From Paracoccaceae bacterium (GTDB taxonomy: Bacteria; Pseudomonadota; Alphaproteobacteria; Rhodobacterales; Rhodobacteraceae): a stretch of 64,000 nt of DNA. The position numbers and the translations under genes are program-made. Position 1 is the stretch's first letter; every line of letters starts with the position of its first letter. Below the pieces are notes generated by a model that saw nothing but the letters and a program-made list of their open reading frames with translations, did no database searches and was not told the DNA's origin. Positions 1 to 9,712 of the stretch are shown here, in pieces. The stretch covers positions 1,784,136 through 1,848,135 of the forward strand of contig JAWPMR010000001.1 of assembly GCA_033344815.1 (NCBI GenBank), read 5' to 3'.

Positions 1-1
1 G

Positions 2-388
2 CCGATGATCCAACAGGTTTTGTCGGATACAGAACTGCCGTTGTTCGGGATTTGCCTGGGGCACCAGATGCTTGCGCTGGCGCTCGGCGCTGAGACGATC
101 AAGATGAACCACGGGCATCATGGTGCCAACCATCCGGTCAAGGATCATGATACTGGCAAGGTTGAAATCACCTCGATGAACCATGGCTTTGCCGTGGATG
201 CGCAAACCCTGCCAGCGGGCGTTCTGGAAACGCACACCTCTCTCTTTGACGGCTCCAACTGCGGCATCCGCGTGGATGGTCGGCCCGTTTGGTCGGTACA
301 GCATCATCCCGAGGCGAGCCCGGGCCCGCAGGACAGCTACTATCTGTTTGAGCGCTTTGCGCAGGCGATGGCAGAGCGAGCAGCCTAA
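2..388 (+). CDS. carA: Carbamoyl-phosphate synthase small subunit, C-terminal part
   Basis: This is the glutaminase subunit of carbamoyl-phosphate synthase. It hydrolyses glutamine and passes ammonia to CarB for arginine and pyrimidine synthesis. Only the last 128 codons are in the window; the frame is open at the left edge, and whole CarA is about 380 residues, so roughly two thirds lie outside. The class I amidotransferase core is clear: the nucleophile motif GICLGHQ has its Cys codon at 53-55, an [10 protein letters not shown] stretch follows, and [12 protein letters not shown] near the end carries the catalytic His and Glu. This HPEASPGP signature separates CarA from other class I amidotransferases. 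The gene ends in TAA. A non-coding gap of about 100 bp separates it from the glycosyltransferase, so they are probably not one operon. Confidence 0.95.
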   Translation, partial: PMIQQVLSDTELPLFGICLGHQMLALALGAETIKMNHGHHGANHPVKDHDTGKVEITSMNHGFAVDAQTLPAGVLETHTSLFDGSNCGIRVDGRPVWSVQHHPEASPGPQDSYYLFERFAQAMAERAA

Positions 389-486
389 TCCAGCTTTGCC
401 CGCCCAAGTAGAAAACGTTAATTTAACAGATCTTTAACCGCGTTCTGACATTTGTCTTGTGTTGAATTTTAGCAAGGCATTCACAA

Positions 487-2382
487 ATGAACACCCTGCG
501 GCTGGTTGTGTCCGACCCGGTGCCCGAACCGGAGTTGGCAGCACCCGCGATCACATATGAACCGATTGGGCGAATGCTGGTGGAGCGAGGTAACATCGCG
601 GCCACCGATCTCGATCATGCGTTGAAAATTCAGGGCCATATCGACGCGCCGCTGGGTGAGATCATGGTGTCTGAAGGTCTGCTGGACAAGCGCGACCTGC
701 TCAGTGCACTGGCAACACAGTGTCACGCCCGGGGGGCCGATCTGGACCTCGACCCACCGGCCGCCAAGATGGCCGCCTGCCTGCCCGCCGAAGTTTGTCT
801 GCGTCACGGGGTCGTGCCGTGGAAGCGGGAAGATTTGCGGATTCTCGTGGCCACCAGCAGCCCGGCGGATTTTGCAGCGCTTTGCCAAACGATGAAGCGA
901 CGGGGGCTGTCGCTGTTCCCGGTGATCGTGGACGAGTTGCAAATCCAGTCGCATATCAACCGGCTCTACGGCGCAGAGCTGGCTCAAAAGGCGGAAGTCC
1001 GTGTGCCCGAGGTTGAAAGCTGCCGCAATTGGGGTCCAAGCGGCCAGAACCGGTCTGTCTGGGCATCAACAATCTGCCTGTTAACGCTGGGGGCTTTGCT
1101 TTGGGCGCCCCTGTGGACCTTCACTCTCGCGGTCCTTTGGGCGGTCCTGACACTGGTGATGACGACCGGCATGAAAGCAGCCGCCTTCGCCGCGCAGCTC
1201 TCTCAGAAAAAGCCCGTCAGGAAAGACAATTTCGATCTGCAGTCCGTCAAGTTTCGCCTGCCGCGTGTCTCTGTTTTAGTGCCGCTTCTCAAAGAAAAGG
1301 AGATCGCCAGTCATTTGATCAAGCGGCTGAGCAGACTGACATATCCAAAATCACTGCTCAACGTTGTTCTGGTCCTGGAAGAAGGCGACGAGACGACACG
1401 CGCCACTATTGCGCGCACGGAATTGCCCGACTGGATGAGCGTCATCGAGGTGCCCGGTGCAGGCGATTTGACCACGAAACCGCGCGCTCTGAATTATGCC
1501 CTCGATTTTTGCCGGGGCAGCATCATCGGCGTCTGGGATGCGGAGGATTGGCCAGAAGCGGATCAAATCGAGCGCGTTGTCAGTCGATTCAACGAAGCCC
1601 CGGAGAATGTCGTGTGTTTGCAGGGCATTCTGGATTATTACAACGCGCGCACCAATTGGTTATCACGCTGCTTCACCATTGAATATGCCACCTGGTGGCG
1701 GGTCATCCTGCCCGGGATCGCCAAACTGGGTCTGATCATTCCGCTTGGTGGCACCACATTATTCTTTCGCCGCGACGCTTTGGAACAACTTGGTGGATGG
1801 GACGCCCATAACGTCACTGAAGACGCAGATTTGGGCGTCCGGCTGGCGCGGCACGGGTTCGTAACGGAGTTGTTGCCCACTGTGACTCATGAGGAGGCGA
1901 CCAGCCGTGCCTGGCCTTGGGTGCGTCAACGCTCGCGCTGGCTCAAAGGGTTCATGATCACCTATTTCGTGCACATGCGGCACCCGCTGAAACTCCTGCA
2001 AGATATTGGATTCAAAAAGTTTCTGGGGTTTCAAACGATCTTTCTGGCATCGTTTTCCCAGTTTGCCGCCGCCCCGTTACTGTGGTCTTTCTGGTTGACG
2101 CTCGCCGGGGCAACACATCCGGTTGAACTCACTCTGGGAGTCTCTGCGATCTGGGTTTTGATAGGCCTCTTTGTCTTTTCTGAACTGCTCAGTATGGCCA
2201 TGGGTTTGTTCGCTGTGTCTGGACGGACGCACCGGCATCTGATGCTCTTTGTTCCCACGATGATGTTCTATTTCACTCTCGGCGCTCTCGCGAGCTACAA
2301 GGCGTTGTGGGAAATGGTGCGATCGCCGTTTTACTGGGACAAAACACAGCATGGCGTATCACGCCAGCCCGACGTCGATTAG
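487..2382 (+). CDS. Membrane GT2 glycosyltransferase with N-terminal MshEN-type domain
   Basis: A 631-residue inner-membrane family 2 glycosyltransferase, probably making or extending a polysaccharide. Residues 26-49 and 55-78 are two 24-residue repeats of the MshEN type (LG..x..x..G.....L..AL..Q) separated by exactly five residues, the arrangement that binds c-di-GMP in MshE-type ATPases. In the first repeat the usual leading Arg is Pro. A membrane pair follows at about 195-235, then the GT2 domain at about 255-490: DAED at 351-354, TEDADLG at 444-450 and QRSRW at 481-485 are the nucleotide-sugar, catalytic-base and processivity motifs. Several membrane helices fill 510-615. E. coli NfrB combines the same two modules in the opposite order. 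The product is unknown; c-di-GMP control is inferred from the motif. It converges on the GntR gene with overlapping stops. Confidence 0.85.
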   Translation: MNTLRLVVSDPVPEPELAAPAITYEPIGRMLVERGNIAATDLDHALKIQGHIDAPLGEIMVSEGLLDKRDLLSALATQCHARGADLDLDPPAAKMAACLPAEVCLRHGVVPWKREDLRILVATSSPADFAALCQTMKRRGLSLFPVIVDELQIQSHINRLYGAELAQKAEVRVPEVESCRNWGPSGQNRSVWASTICLLTLGALLWAPLWTFTLAVLWAVLTLVMTTGMKAAAFAAQLSQKKPVRKDNFDLQSVKFRLPRVSVLVPLLKEKEIASHLIKRLSRLTYPKSLLNVVLVLEEGDETTRATIARTELPDWMSVIEVPGAGDLTTKPRALNYALDFCRGSIIGVWDAEDWPEADQIERVVSRFNEAPENVVCLQGILDYYNARTNWLSRCFTIEYATWWRVILPGIAKLGLIIPLGGTTLFFRRDALEQLGGWDAHNVTEDADLGVRLARHGFVTELLPTVTHEEATSRAWPWVRQRSRWLKGFMITYFVHMRHPLKLLQDIGFKKFLGFQTIFLASFSQFAAAPLLWSFWLTLAGATHPVELTLGVSAIWVLIGLFVFSELLSMAMGLFAVSGRTHRHLMLFVPTMMFYFTLGALASYKALWEMVRSPFYWDKTQHGVSRQPDVD

Positions 2383-3083
2383 CCCTCTTCTTCGCGCCGT
2401 GCCGCATCCTGTTTTAGGCGGGTCATGAAGGCCACGGAAATGTGGTCGCGCAATGCGTCTCCCGCGCCTTCGGCATCCTTGTTTTCAATGGTGCGAACGA
2501 TGGCATCATGCTCGGATTGTGCGATCTCCCCGCGCCCCTCCGCCGCCAGCGACGTGGTCGCCATCAGCGCCATTGTGCGGTGTACCAGGTCCAGTTGCTG
2601 GACAAGATAGCGGTTATGTGATGCCAGATGAATTTGCTTGTGAAACCGCCGGTTGGCACGCGCCAGAGCCGCCGGATTATCGGTCAAAGCATTGTCTGCC
2701 TCCACCATCTCGCGCAGGATGCGCACCTCTTCTGGCGTCGCGTGCTGTGCTGCCAACCGCGCGGCCAGACCCTCCAACTCGCGGCGCACCACATAAAGCT
2801 CCGCCATCTGATTATGGTCCAGTGAGGCCACGATCAGACTACGTCCATCTCGCGCCAAAAGAGATTGCGTTTCAAGACGTTGCAGCGCTTCGCGGATCGG
2901 TGTGCGCGACACTCCAAAGCGGTCGGCCAACTCGCTTTCAACCAACCTGTCACCGGGGCGGTAAACGCCAAGATCAATCGCGTCGAGGATCAATGAATAT
3001 GCATCTGTCTGCTGTGGTTTTTGCAAATCTGTGATCCTGACTTTTTCAAATTGTTCCCGCACTTTAACGAGGCGATGCACCAT
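2379..3083 (-). CDS. GntR-family transcriptional regulator, FadR/FCD type
   Basis: A 234-residue DNA-binding regulator. The winged helix-turn-helix of the GntR family is at about residues 27-85 (GVYRPGDRLVESELADRFGV, then SRTPIREALQRLE). An all-helical FCD ligand-binding domain follows at about 95-225, with conserved residues in the RRELEGLAA, RFHKQIH and SEHDAIV segments. FCD regulators usually sense carboxylic acids or sugar acids. The ligand cannot be read here because no catabolic operon adjoins; the divergent neighbour is a pyrimidine nucleotidase 52 bp away. The start used is the first ATG at 3083; a later start near residue 7 (GTG) is possible. A 5-bp inverted repeat, TGCAC-CATC-GTGCA at 3076-3089, spans the start codon and could be an autoregulatory operator. 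The stop overlaps that of the glycosyltransferase. Confidence 0.9.
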   Translation of the reverse strand: MVHRLVKVREQFEKVRITDLQKPQQTDAYSLILDAIDLGVYRPGDRLVESELADRFGVSRTPIREALQRLETQSLLARDGRSLIVASLDHNQMAELYVVRRELEGLAARLAAQHATPEEVRILREMVEADNALTDNPAALARANRRFHKQIHLASHNRYLVQQLDLVHRTMALMATTSLAAEGRGEIAQSEHDAIVRTIENKDAEGAGDALRDHISVAFMTRLKQDAARREEEG

Positions 3084-3089
3084 CGTGCA
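3076..3089. promoter_or_regulatory. Short palindrome over the gntR start codon
   Basis: TGCAC-N4-GTGCA is a perfect 5-bp-arm inverted repeat centred on the start codon of the GntR gene, in the divergent gap to the nucleotidase gene. GntR regulators bind short palindromes, so it is a candidate operator. Arms this short also occur by chance, so this is only a suggestion. Confidence 0.2.
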
Positions 3090-3135
3090 ACCCTATCACC
3101 TTGCCCGCCAGGACCTGACGTTCTAGACAGTCGTC

Positions 3136-3780
3136 ATGCCAAGAGAACATTTCGCCGACGTCAGCACATGGGTCTTTGATCTGGACCACACGCTCTACCC
3201 ACCTTCTGCGCGGCTCTTTGATCTGATCGAAGTGCGCATGACGTCTTATGTCATGGACACGCTCGACGTTGATCACGCAGAAGCGGACAGGTTGCGCAAA
3301 TACTATTGGGCCAAGCACGGCACAACGCTGGCGGGTCTGATGCGCGAACATGATGTCGATCCGGGCCCCTATCTGACTGACGTACATGATATTCCGATGG
3401 ACCGTCTGGCACCTGACCCTGTTCTGGCCGCCCAGATCACGCAGTTGCCAGGCCGCCGTATCGTCTACACGAATGGTTGTGCGCCTTATGCGGAACGGGT
3501 TTTGGCAGCGCGCGGTTTGAGTGGTGTTTTTGATGCAATATACGGCGTGGAACACGCAGACTTCTTGCCCAAACCCGATCGTGCGGCCTTTGACACGGTG
3601 TTCCGCAAAGACGGGCTGAGCCCGGAAACCGCCGCGATGTTCGAAGATGATGCACGAAATCTTAAGGTTCCCCATGACATGGGTATGCGCACAGTCCATG
3701 TGGCTGAGACACGTGGGACGGGCGCGCACATTCATTTCCACACAGAGGATTTAAGTAGGTTTTTAAACAACTTGCTTTGA
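3136..3780 (+). CDS. Pyrimidine 5'-nucleotidase, HAD superfamily (SDT1-like)
   Basis: A 214-residue cytoplasmic HAD hydrolase, probably removing phosphate from UMP/CMP-type nucleotides. All four HAD motifs are visible. Motif I is FDLDHTLYP, with nucleophile Asp15 and acid/base Asp17. Motif II is YTNG, with Thr112. Motif III is Lys146 in LPKPD. Motif IV is FEDDARN, with Asp171/Asp172 for Mg2+. The FDLDHTLYPPS start and the helical cap after it are typical of the yeast Sdt1/bacterial pyrimidine 5'-nucleotidase subgroup rather than phosphoglycolate phosphatases. It is divergent from the GntR gene and followed after 81 bp by a small membrane-protein gene. Substrate is by family only; the superfamily call is firm. 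Confidence 0.85.
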   Translation: MPREHFADVSTWVFDLDHTLYPPSARLFDLIEVRMTSYVMDTLDVDHAEADRLRKYYWAKHGTTLAGLMREHDVDPGPYLTDVHDIPMDRLAPDPVLAAQITQLPGRRIVYTNGCAPYAERVLAARGLSGVFDAIYGVEHADFLPKPDRAAFDTVFRKDGLSPETAAMFEDDARNLKVPHDMGMRTVHVAETRGTGAHIHFHTEDLSRFLNNLL

Positions 3781-3861
3781 TTTGCCTGCGACAATCAGGC
3801 CTCTGTAAAAGAGCATTTGCACGCCTATCTGACAATGAACGTCGGAATGAGGAGTACGCAG

Positions 3862-4110
3862 ATGACCATCGCCACAAACCCCCCGTCCCCGCCATTATGG
3901 CAGCGCATGTTTTTCAAGATCCCGGTACTTGGATGGATCGCCAGAGACTTGCTATTTGGTGACAAAAACAACGTATGGTTCGCCATCATCGGATTTGTCA
4001 GTTTGTGGATGAGCGCCGCCCTGACTTTTGGCCTGCCCGGTTTGTACCTGCCGGCCGTTGGGTTGGTTCCGGTCATGTTCTTGATTCTGTTGCTGATCAC
4101 GAAGGGCTAG
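3862..4110 (+). CDS. Small two-helix membrane protein
   Basis: An 82-residue conserved-looking inner-membrane protein of unknown function. The ATG at 3862 is chosen because AGGAG ends 7 nt upstream; the frame extends to 3817, but that extension lacks a good ribosome site. The N-terminus is polar with an amphipathic aromatic stretch (LWQRMFFKIPVLGWIARDLLFGD). Two hydrophobic segments follow, at about residues 37-55 (WFAIIGFVSLWMSAALTF) and 58-80 (YLPAVGLVPVMFLILLLI). It sits between the nucleotidase and the UbiH-type hydroxylase, both on the same strand, and could share a transcript with the latter (60 bp gap). I do not recognise a named family. Confidence 0.75.
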   Translation: MTIATNPPSPPLWQRMFFKIPVLGWIARDLLFGDKNNVWFAIIGFVSLWMSAALTFGLPGLYLPAVGLVPVMFLILLLITKG

Positions 4111-4170
4111 CGCTCTACTGGCCATTCTCGATAACGCACCATAATCTACCGCGACGGAAGCGGAGGATGA

Positions 4171-5370
4171 ATGCCCCAAAATACATGTGATGTGTTGGTT
4201 TCAGGCGGCGGGATCGCTGGTCTGACGGCGGCTGCGGCATTCGGGGCCGCCGGTTTTGACGTGGTCTGCGTTGATCCGGCGCCGCCGATTACCGATCGTG
4301 AGGCGAAAGGCGCGGACATGCGGTCCACTGCCATGTTGCAACCCGCGCGAGGCGTTTTGCAGGCGGCGGGTCTTTGGGACAAGCTCGTACCGCATGCTTC
4401 CCCCTTGCAGATCATGCGGATCGTGGACGCCGGAGGCGAGACCGCCGAACCGCGTTTGACAAAAGATTTCAATGCGGCGGACGTATCTGACTTACCTTTT
4501 GGATGGAATTTTCCAAATTGGCTGTTACGTCGTGAAATCGTCACGCGCCTTGATGAATTGCCCAATGTTACATTTATGCCGGGCACCGCCACGACGTCTT
4601 TGTTCACCCGCGAACGCGAAGCACGTGTTGGACTGAGCGATGGATCCAAGGTGCGCGCACGGCTTGTCATCGCGGCGGACGGTCGCGCATCTCCGATGCG
4701 GCAGACTGCCGGGATCGACGTTCAAACGACACGCTATGGCCAAAAAGCGTTGGCGTTTGCGGTAACACACCCGATTCCACATGAGAACGTATCGACCGAA
4801 ATTCATCGTACTGGCGGCCCCTTTACCCTGGTGCCCTTGCCGGATCGGGATGGAATGCCGTCATCAGCGATTGTGTGGATGGATGATGGCCCTTTGTCAC
4901 AGGGTCGTATGGAGATGGACGTATCGGAATTTGAAGATGAAATCTCCGCGCGCAGTTGTCACTTGTTCGGGCCGTTGACCTTGGTATCTCCCCGCTCGAT
5001 CTGGCCCATCATCACCCAGAAAGCCGCACGACTGTCCGGTGAGCGCCTCGCCTTGATCGCTGAGGCCGCACACGTTGTCCCACCTATCGGAGCGCAAGGT
5101 TTGAACATGAGCCTTGCGGATACCGCAACGCTCTTAAAACTGGCGCTCGAACGCCCCGATGACCTTGGAGACCGTCGCATGCTGGATGCGTATCACAAGG
5201 CAAGGTACAGCGACATTTCCGTTCGAATTCAGGGGATTGACCTATTGAACCGTGCAAGCCGGGTGAACGCACCGCTGCTCCGGGATGCCCGTGCAACAGC
5301 GCTGAATGCTCTTTATGCAATGGGTCCGGTGCGCAAAACGCTCATGCAAATGGGGTTGGGCGTAAAATAA
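4171..5370 (+). CDS. UbiH/COQ6-family FAD-dependent hydroxylase
   Basis: A 399-residue aromatic hydroxylase of the UbiH/UbiF/VisC/COQ6 family, which adds hydroxyl groups to the ubiquinone ring at the membrane face. The N-terminal dinucleotide-binding glycines are at 12-17 (GGGIAG). The middle FAD/NADPH motif is AADGRAS around Asp170-Gly171. The C-terminal FAD motif at 298-312 reads EAAHVVPPIGAQGLN, where most members have GDAAH, so the first two residues are changed while the His, Pro, Gly and Asn are kept. The segment DMRSTAMLQPAR early in the chain is typical of the ubiquinone branch. UbiH, UbiF and UbiI cannot be separated by eye, and alphaproteobacteria often use broad-specificity UbiL/UbiM-type enzymes. 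It is convergent with the aminotransferase gene 8 bp away. Confidence 0.88.
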   Translation: MPQNTCDVLVSGGGIAGLTAAAAFGAAGFDVVCVDPAPPITDREAKGADMRSTAMLQPARGVLQAAGLWDKLVPHASPLQIMRIVDAGGETAEPRLTKDFNAADVSDLPFGWNFPNWLLRREIVTRLDELPNVTFMPGTATTSLFTREREARVGLSDGSKVRARLVIAADGRASPMRQTAGIDVQTTRYGQKALAFAVTHPIPHENVSTEIHRTGGPFTLVPLPDRDGMPSSAIVWMDDGPLSQGRMEMDVSEFEDEISARSCHLFGPLTLVSPRSIWPIITQKAARLSGERLALIAEAAHVVPPIGAQGLNMSLADTATLLKLALERPDDLGDRRMLDAYHKARYSDISVRIQGIDLLNRASRVNAPLLRDARATALNALYAMGPVRKTLMQMGLGVK

Positions 5371-5378
5371 ATCCGCCC

Positions 5379-6506
5379 TTACAGAAGCTGATCCATCACC
5401 CGTTGCAGCCTGCCCAATGTACCTTCGACATCATAAAGTTTGTCGAGGCCAAAAAGTCCCAAACGAAAGGTTCGAAAATCAGCCGGTTCGTCGCATTGCA
5501 ACGGGACTCCTGCAGCGATCTGCATGCCCTGAGCGACAAATTTCTTGCCGTTTTGGATATCGGGGTCAGACGTGTAACTCACGACAACGCCCGGTGCGCC
5601 GAACCCGTCCGCGGCAACCGACGTCACGCCTTTTGCGGCCAGCATTGCGCGCACCGAATCTCCCAATTGCCACTGCGCTTCTTTCAGACGCTGAAATCCA
5701 TAGTTTTTGGTTTCAAACATTGTATCGCGAAAGGCACGCAAGGCATCTGTCGGCATCGTCGCGTGATAGGCATGTCCGCCATTCTCATAGGCCTTCATGA
5801 TGCTGTGCCATTTGGCCAGATCAATTGCAAAGCTGTCCGACTGTGTTTCCGCCAGCCTTTGCTCGGCACGCTCAGACATCATCACCAATCCGGCGGAGGG
5901 GGAAGCAGACCACCCTTTTTGTGGGGCTGAAATCAGAACATCAACGCCAAGCGCGCGCATATTCACCCACGCGCAACCCGATGCGATACAATCCAATACC
6001 ATCAACGCACCTACCTCATGGGCGGCTTTGGCCATTGCCGTGATATAGTCATCTGGCAGGATAACACCTGCGCTGGTCTCTACATGTGGGGCAAAGACCA
6101 CGTCAGGTTTTTGTTCGCCAATCGCTTTGACGACCTCGTCAATCGGGGCGGGTGCAAAAGGCGACGGCGTGTCATTGGCCGTCTGGCGCGCTTTCAGTAC
6201 AGTCGTATTTGACGTCAGCCCACCAGTTTCAAAAATCTGACTCCAACGGTATGAAAACCAACCATTTCGCACGACCAGGACTTCAGCGCCACGTGCAAAC
6301 TGACGTGCGACGGCCTCCATTCCAAAGGTACCACCGCCCGGAATTATTGCCACTGCATCGGCTGAATAGACGCCTTTGAGCATCTCGGAGAGGTCGTTCA
6401 TAACCTGTTGAAACGCAGCACTCATTGAATTCAGTGAACGGTCTGTGAAAACAACCGAGAATTCTTCCAATCCTGACGGATCCACGGTGTCGAGCAATGC
6501 TGGCAT
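5379..6506 (-). CDS. Class V PLP-dependent aminotransferase
   Basis: A 375-residue fold-type I enzyme of the class V group (alanine-glyoxylate / serine-glyoxylate / 2-aminoethylphosphonate aminotransferases). The PLP Lys is Lys197 in SAPQKGWSA, the Asp that holds the pyridine nitrogen is Asp172 in VLDCIASG, and PGGGTFGMEA at 56-65 is the phosphate-binding loop. The C-terminal FRLGLFGLDKL matches the FRIG-G end of the family. The substrate is not determined by sequence: neighbours (ubiquinone hydroxylase, Lrp genes) give no pathway. The start ATG at 6506 has GGGAGAA a few bases upstream. It lies 126 bp downstream of the Lrp/AsnC pair on the same strand, so those regulators might also act on it. 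Confidence 0.85.
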   Translation of the reverse strand: MPALLDTVDPSGLEEFSVVFTDRSLNSMSAAFQQVMNDLSEMLKGVYSADAVAIIPGGGTFGMEAVARQFARGAEVLVVRNGWFSYRWSQIFETGGLTSNTTVLKARQTANDTPSPFAPAPIDEVVKAIGEQKPDVVFAPHVETSAGVILPDDYITAMAKAAHEVGALMVLDCIASGCAWVNMRALGVDVLISAPQKGWSASPSAGLVMMSERAEQRLAETQSDSFAIDLAKWHSIMKAYENGGHAYHATMPTDALRAFRDTMFETKNYGFQRLKEAQWQLGDSVRAMLAAKGVTSVAADGFGAPGVVVSYTSDPDIQNGKKFVAQGMQIAAGVPLQCDEPADFRTFRLGLFGLDKLYDVEGTLGRLQRVMDQLL

Positions 6507-6632
6507 GATGAATTCTCCCTAGGTTTGATACTGATCTATCGGGTCATTGCGTGGTTGGCAAAGTCTACTTTTCTATGAGCGCGCGCATCCAGCAGATATC
6601 TTGGTTCCTACAGGAAACAAACGGAGCCTGCC

Positions 6633-7091
6633 TTAGCCAATCGGGCCGGCGCGGCGTTCTTCACTGAGCAGAACATTGGCTTCAACTTCGCCAACGCCCG
6701 GCAGCGTCATAATCCGCCGCCTGAGGACACGCTCGAAATCTGGCAGGTCACGTGCGACAACCCGCAGACGATAGTCATACATCCCCAGAACGTGTTCAAC
6801 GCGTTGCACTTCCGGGATTGCGCTCACAGCGCGTTCAAAATCCTCCAGGCTGACGCGTCCTTTGGTCGCGAGTTTGATACCCAGAAATACCGTCACACCA
6901 AACCCCAAAGCCTCCGCATTCAGGCGCAATTGACGACCCTTGAGGACACCCGCACTTTCCAATTTACGAATACGCCGCCAGGTTGCAGGCTGAGAAAGGC
7001 CAAGATTGCGCCCCAGAGCGCCCGCACTCTGACTCGCATCCCGCGCCAAAGCGCTCAACAAACTGCGATCCAGATCATCCAGGTCAATCAT
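6633..7091 (-). CDS. Lrp/AsnC-family regulator (second of tandem pair)
   Basis: A 152-residue feast/famine regulator. The N-terminal helix-turn-helix spans about residues 5-50 (DRSLLSALARDASQSAGALG, then RNLGLSQPATWRRIRKLESA). The C-terminal RAM ligand-binding domain spans about 68-145, with the VLGMYDYRLRVVARDL core and GVGEVEANVLLSE near the end. Its start overlaps the stop of the upstream paralogue by 4 nt (ATGA), so the two are translated together and may form a hetero-oligomer. The pair is divergent from ilvC, a classical Lrp-type target. Lrp/AsnC proteins bind amino acids; leucine or another branched-chain amino acid is an inference from the neighbour. Confidence 0.93.
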   Translation of the reverse strand: MIDLDDLDRSLLSALARDASQSAGALGRNLGLSQPATWRRIRKLESAGVLKGRQLRLNAEALGFGVTVFLGIKLATKGRVSLEDFERAVSAIPEVQRVEHVLGMYDYRLRVVARDLPDFERVLRRRIMTLPGVGEVEANVLLSEERRAGPIG

Positions 7092-7543
7092 AGCGGCAAA
7101 ATCTCCTCTGCTTTGATTTGGGCAATTTGCATAAGGGCCTCAATGTCAGCAATATGCGGCAGGATCAGGATCCGTTTGCGGTAGATATCCTGATAATGCG
7201 CCATGTCCCGCGCGATAATGTTGAGACGCACATCAACCCGGCCGAGAAAAGTCTGAATTTCCGTCACTTCCGGAACCCCGCGCGCCGCTTCGATGAAATC
7301 ATCGAATGCACTTGATTGCGTCTTATCCAAGGTGACCCGCAGCGACACCTCAACCGAATAGCCAAGCGCAGTCCAGTCGATCACCGCACGCACACCGGCA
7401 ATCACGCCAGTTTCCTGCATCCGTGTGATCCGCCGCGCCGCCTTCCCAGTGGTTGTCGCACACCGCTCTGCCAATTCGATAGGCGTCAGACCGGGATCGG
7501 ACTGCCAATTTCTTAATATGCGTCGATCCAGATCATCAAGCAT
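7088..7543 (-). CDS. Lrp/AsnC-family regulator (first of tandem pair)
   Basis: A 151-residue Lrp/AsnC regulator, paralogous to the next gene but clearly diverged. The helix-turn-helix is at about residues 5-55 (LDRRILRNWQSDPGLTPIEL, then AERCATTTGKAARRITRMQE), and the RAM domain follows with FLGRVDVRLNIIARDM. I use the ATG at 7543 (MLDDLDRR) because family members begin just before the first helix; a GTG at 7570 would add nine residues. The 4-nt overlap with the following gene implies coupled expression. The 135-bp divergent gap to ilvC holds an 8-bp inverted repeat that could be their binding site. Confidence 0.92.
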   Translation of the reverse strand: MLDDLDRRILRNWQSDPGLTPIELAERCATTTGKAARRITRMQETGVIAGVRAVIDWTALGYSVEVSLRVTLDKTQSSAFDDFIEAARGVPEVTEIQTFLGRVDVRLNIIARDMAHYQDIYRKRILILPHIADIEALMQIAQIKAEEILPL

Positions 7544-7590
7544 GAAAATCTCATTTATCTTCAATAACACGCATGACTATTTCACAATGC

Positions 7591-8701
<1,111 letters not shown>

Positions 8702-8750
8702 TACTTCGACACAGATCGAAACACGTCGGCGCGTTGCAGCGCTATGATGA

Positions 8751-8777
8751 ACGGGGCGGGATGATCCGCCCCGTTTT
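8751..8777 (+). terminator. ilvC rho-independent terminator
   Basis: A perfect 9-bp GC-rich stem, ACGGGGCGG (8751-8759) with CCGCCCCGT (8766-8774), a 6-nt loop and a run of T, lies 50 bp after the ilvC stop. It ends 14 bp before the exporter start codon, so the exporter probably has little read-through from ilvC. Confidence 0.85.
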
Positions 8778-8791
8778 CATGAAAGAAGACA

Positions 8792-9712
8792 ATGACCTCA
8801 TCGCCAGACATCACGGCAAGAAGCTGGCTCTTGGTCACTATTCTGGGCCTGACATGGGGCGGGACGTTTTTGGTCACCGAAATCGCCCTGCAAGGCCTGA
8901 CACCGTTTTGGCTTGCCGCAGGTCGGATCGGTTTTGCGGCTTCGCTGATGGTCGCGGTCTGGGCGTTTATGGGGTTTGGCCTGTTTGATGAAACCGCGCC
9001 CGTAAGAACATGGGTCGAAACCGCCCTGATCGGCGCCTTGAGTTCTGCCATTCCCTTTATGCTTCTGGCGTGGGGGCAACAATTCGTCACGGCTGGATTT
9101 GCGGGTGTGTCCATGGCGGCAGTCGCACTGATTGTCTTACCCCTTGCCCACTTTCTTGTACCGGGTGAACGTTTGACGCCGCGCAAGGGTCTTGGATTCG
9201 TGATTGGTTTCATTGGTGTTTGTGTGCTCATCGGAGCGCAAGCCTTTGAAACAACAGGAGCACGCATGGAACCCGCCGGCCGTTTGGCCTGTCTCGGCGC
9301 CGCTTCTTGCTATGCAATGTCCTCGATATTGATGCGCAGGTTGCCGTCAGTCGACACCATTGGTCTATCGACGGTATTGCTGTTGATCGGGGCGACCCTC
9401 GTTATTCCGCTTGCCGTGATCATCGAAGGACCTCCGCCCCTGCCCGACCGCCAAACACTATTTGTTGTCGCTATGCTTGGCTTGATCCCGACGGCCGCTG
9501 CGAACCTTTTGCGGGTTCAGGTCGTGCGTACTGCAGGACCCGTTTTTATGTCCCTGACCAATTACCAGGTCCCGATCTGGTCGGTCGTTCTGGGCGCTGC
9601 CCTGCTGGGCGAACCACTTCCGACGTCGCTTCTCTGGGCCATGGTTTTAATTTTGGCAGGCGTCGGAATTAGCCAATATGGTGCGATACGTCGCCTGTTT
9701 CGTCCCGTCTAA
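8792..9712 (+). CDS. DMT-superfamily transporter (EamA type)
   Basis: A 306-residue inner-membrane protein with about ten predicted helices arranged as two EamA repeats (roughly residues 10-140 and 155-295). Features typical of the family are [12 protein letters not shown] in helix 1, the Gly-rich [16 protein letters not shown] end of the first repeat, and [23 protein letters not shown] in the second. Such proteins mostly export amino acids or other small metabolites; the substrate cannot be read from sequence. Position after ilvC suggests, weakly, a link with amino-acid efflux. Its TAA shares two bases with the TAG of the convergent glmM gene. Confidence 0.88.
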   Translation: MTSSPDITARSWLLVTILGLTWGGTFLVTEIALQGLTPFWLAAGRIGFAASLMVAVWAFMGFGLFDETAPVRTWVETALIGALSSAIPFMLLAWGQQFVTAGFAGVSMAAVALIVLPLAHFLVPGERLTPRKGLGFVIGFIGVCVLIGAQAFETTGARMEPAGRLACLGAASCYAMSSILMRRLPSVDTIGLSTVLLLIGATLVIPLAVIIEGPPPLPDRQTLFVVAMLGLIPTAAANLLRVQVVRTAGPVFMSLTNYQVPIWSVVLGAALLGEPLPTSLLWAMVLILAGVGISQYGAIRRLFRPV

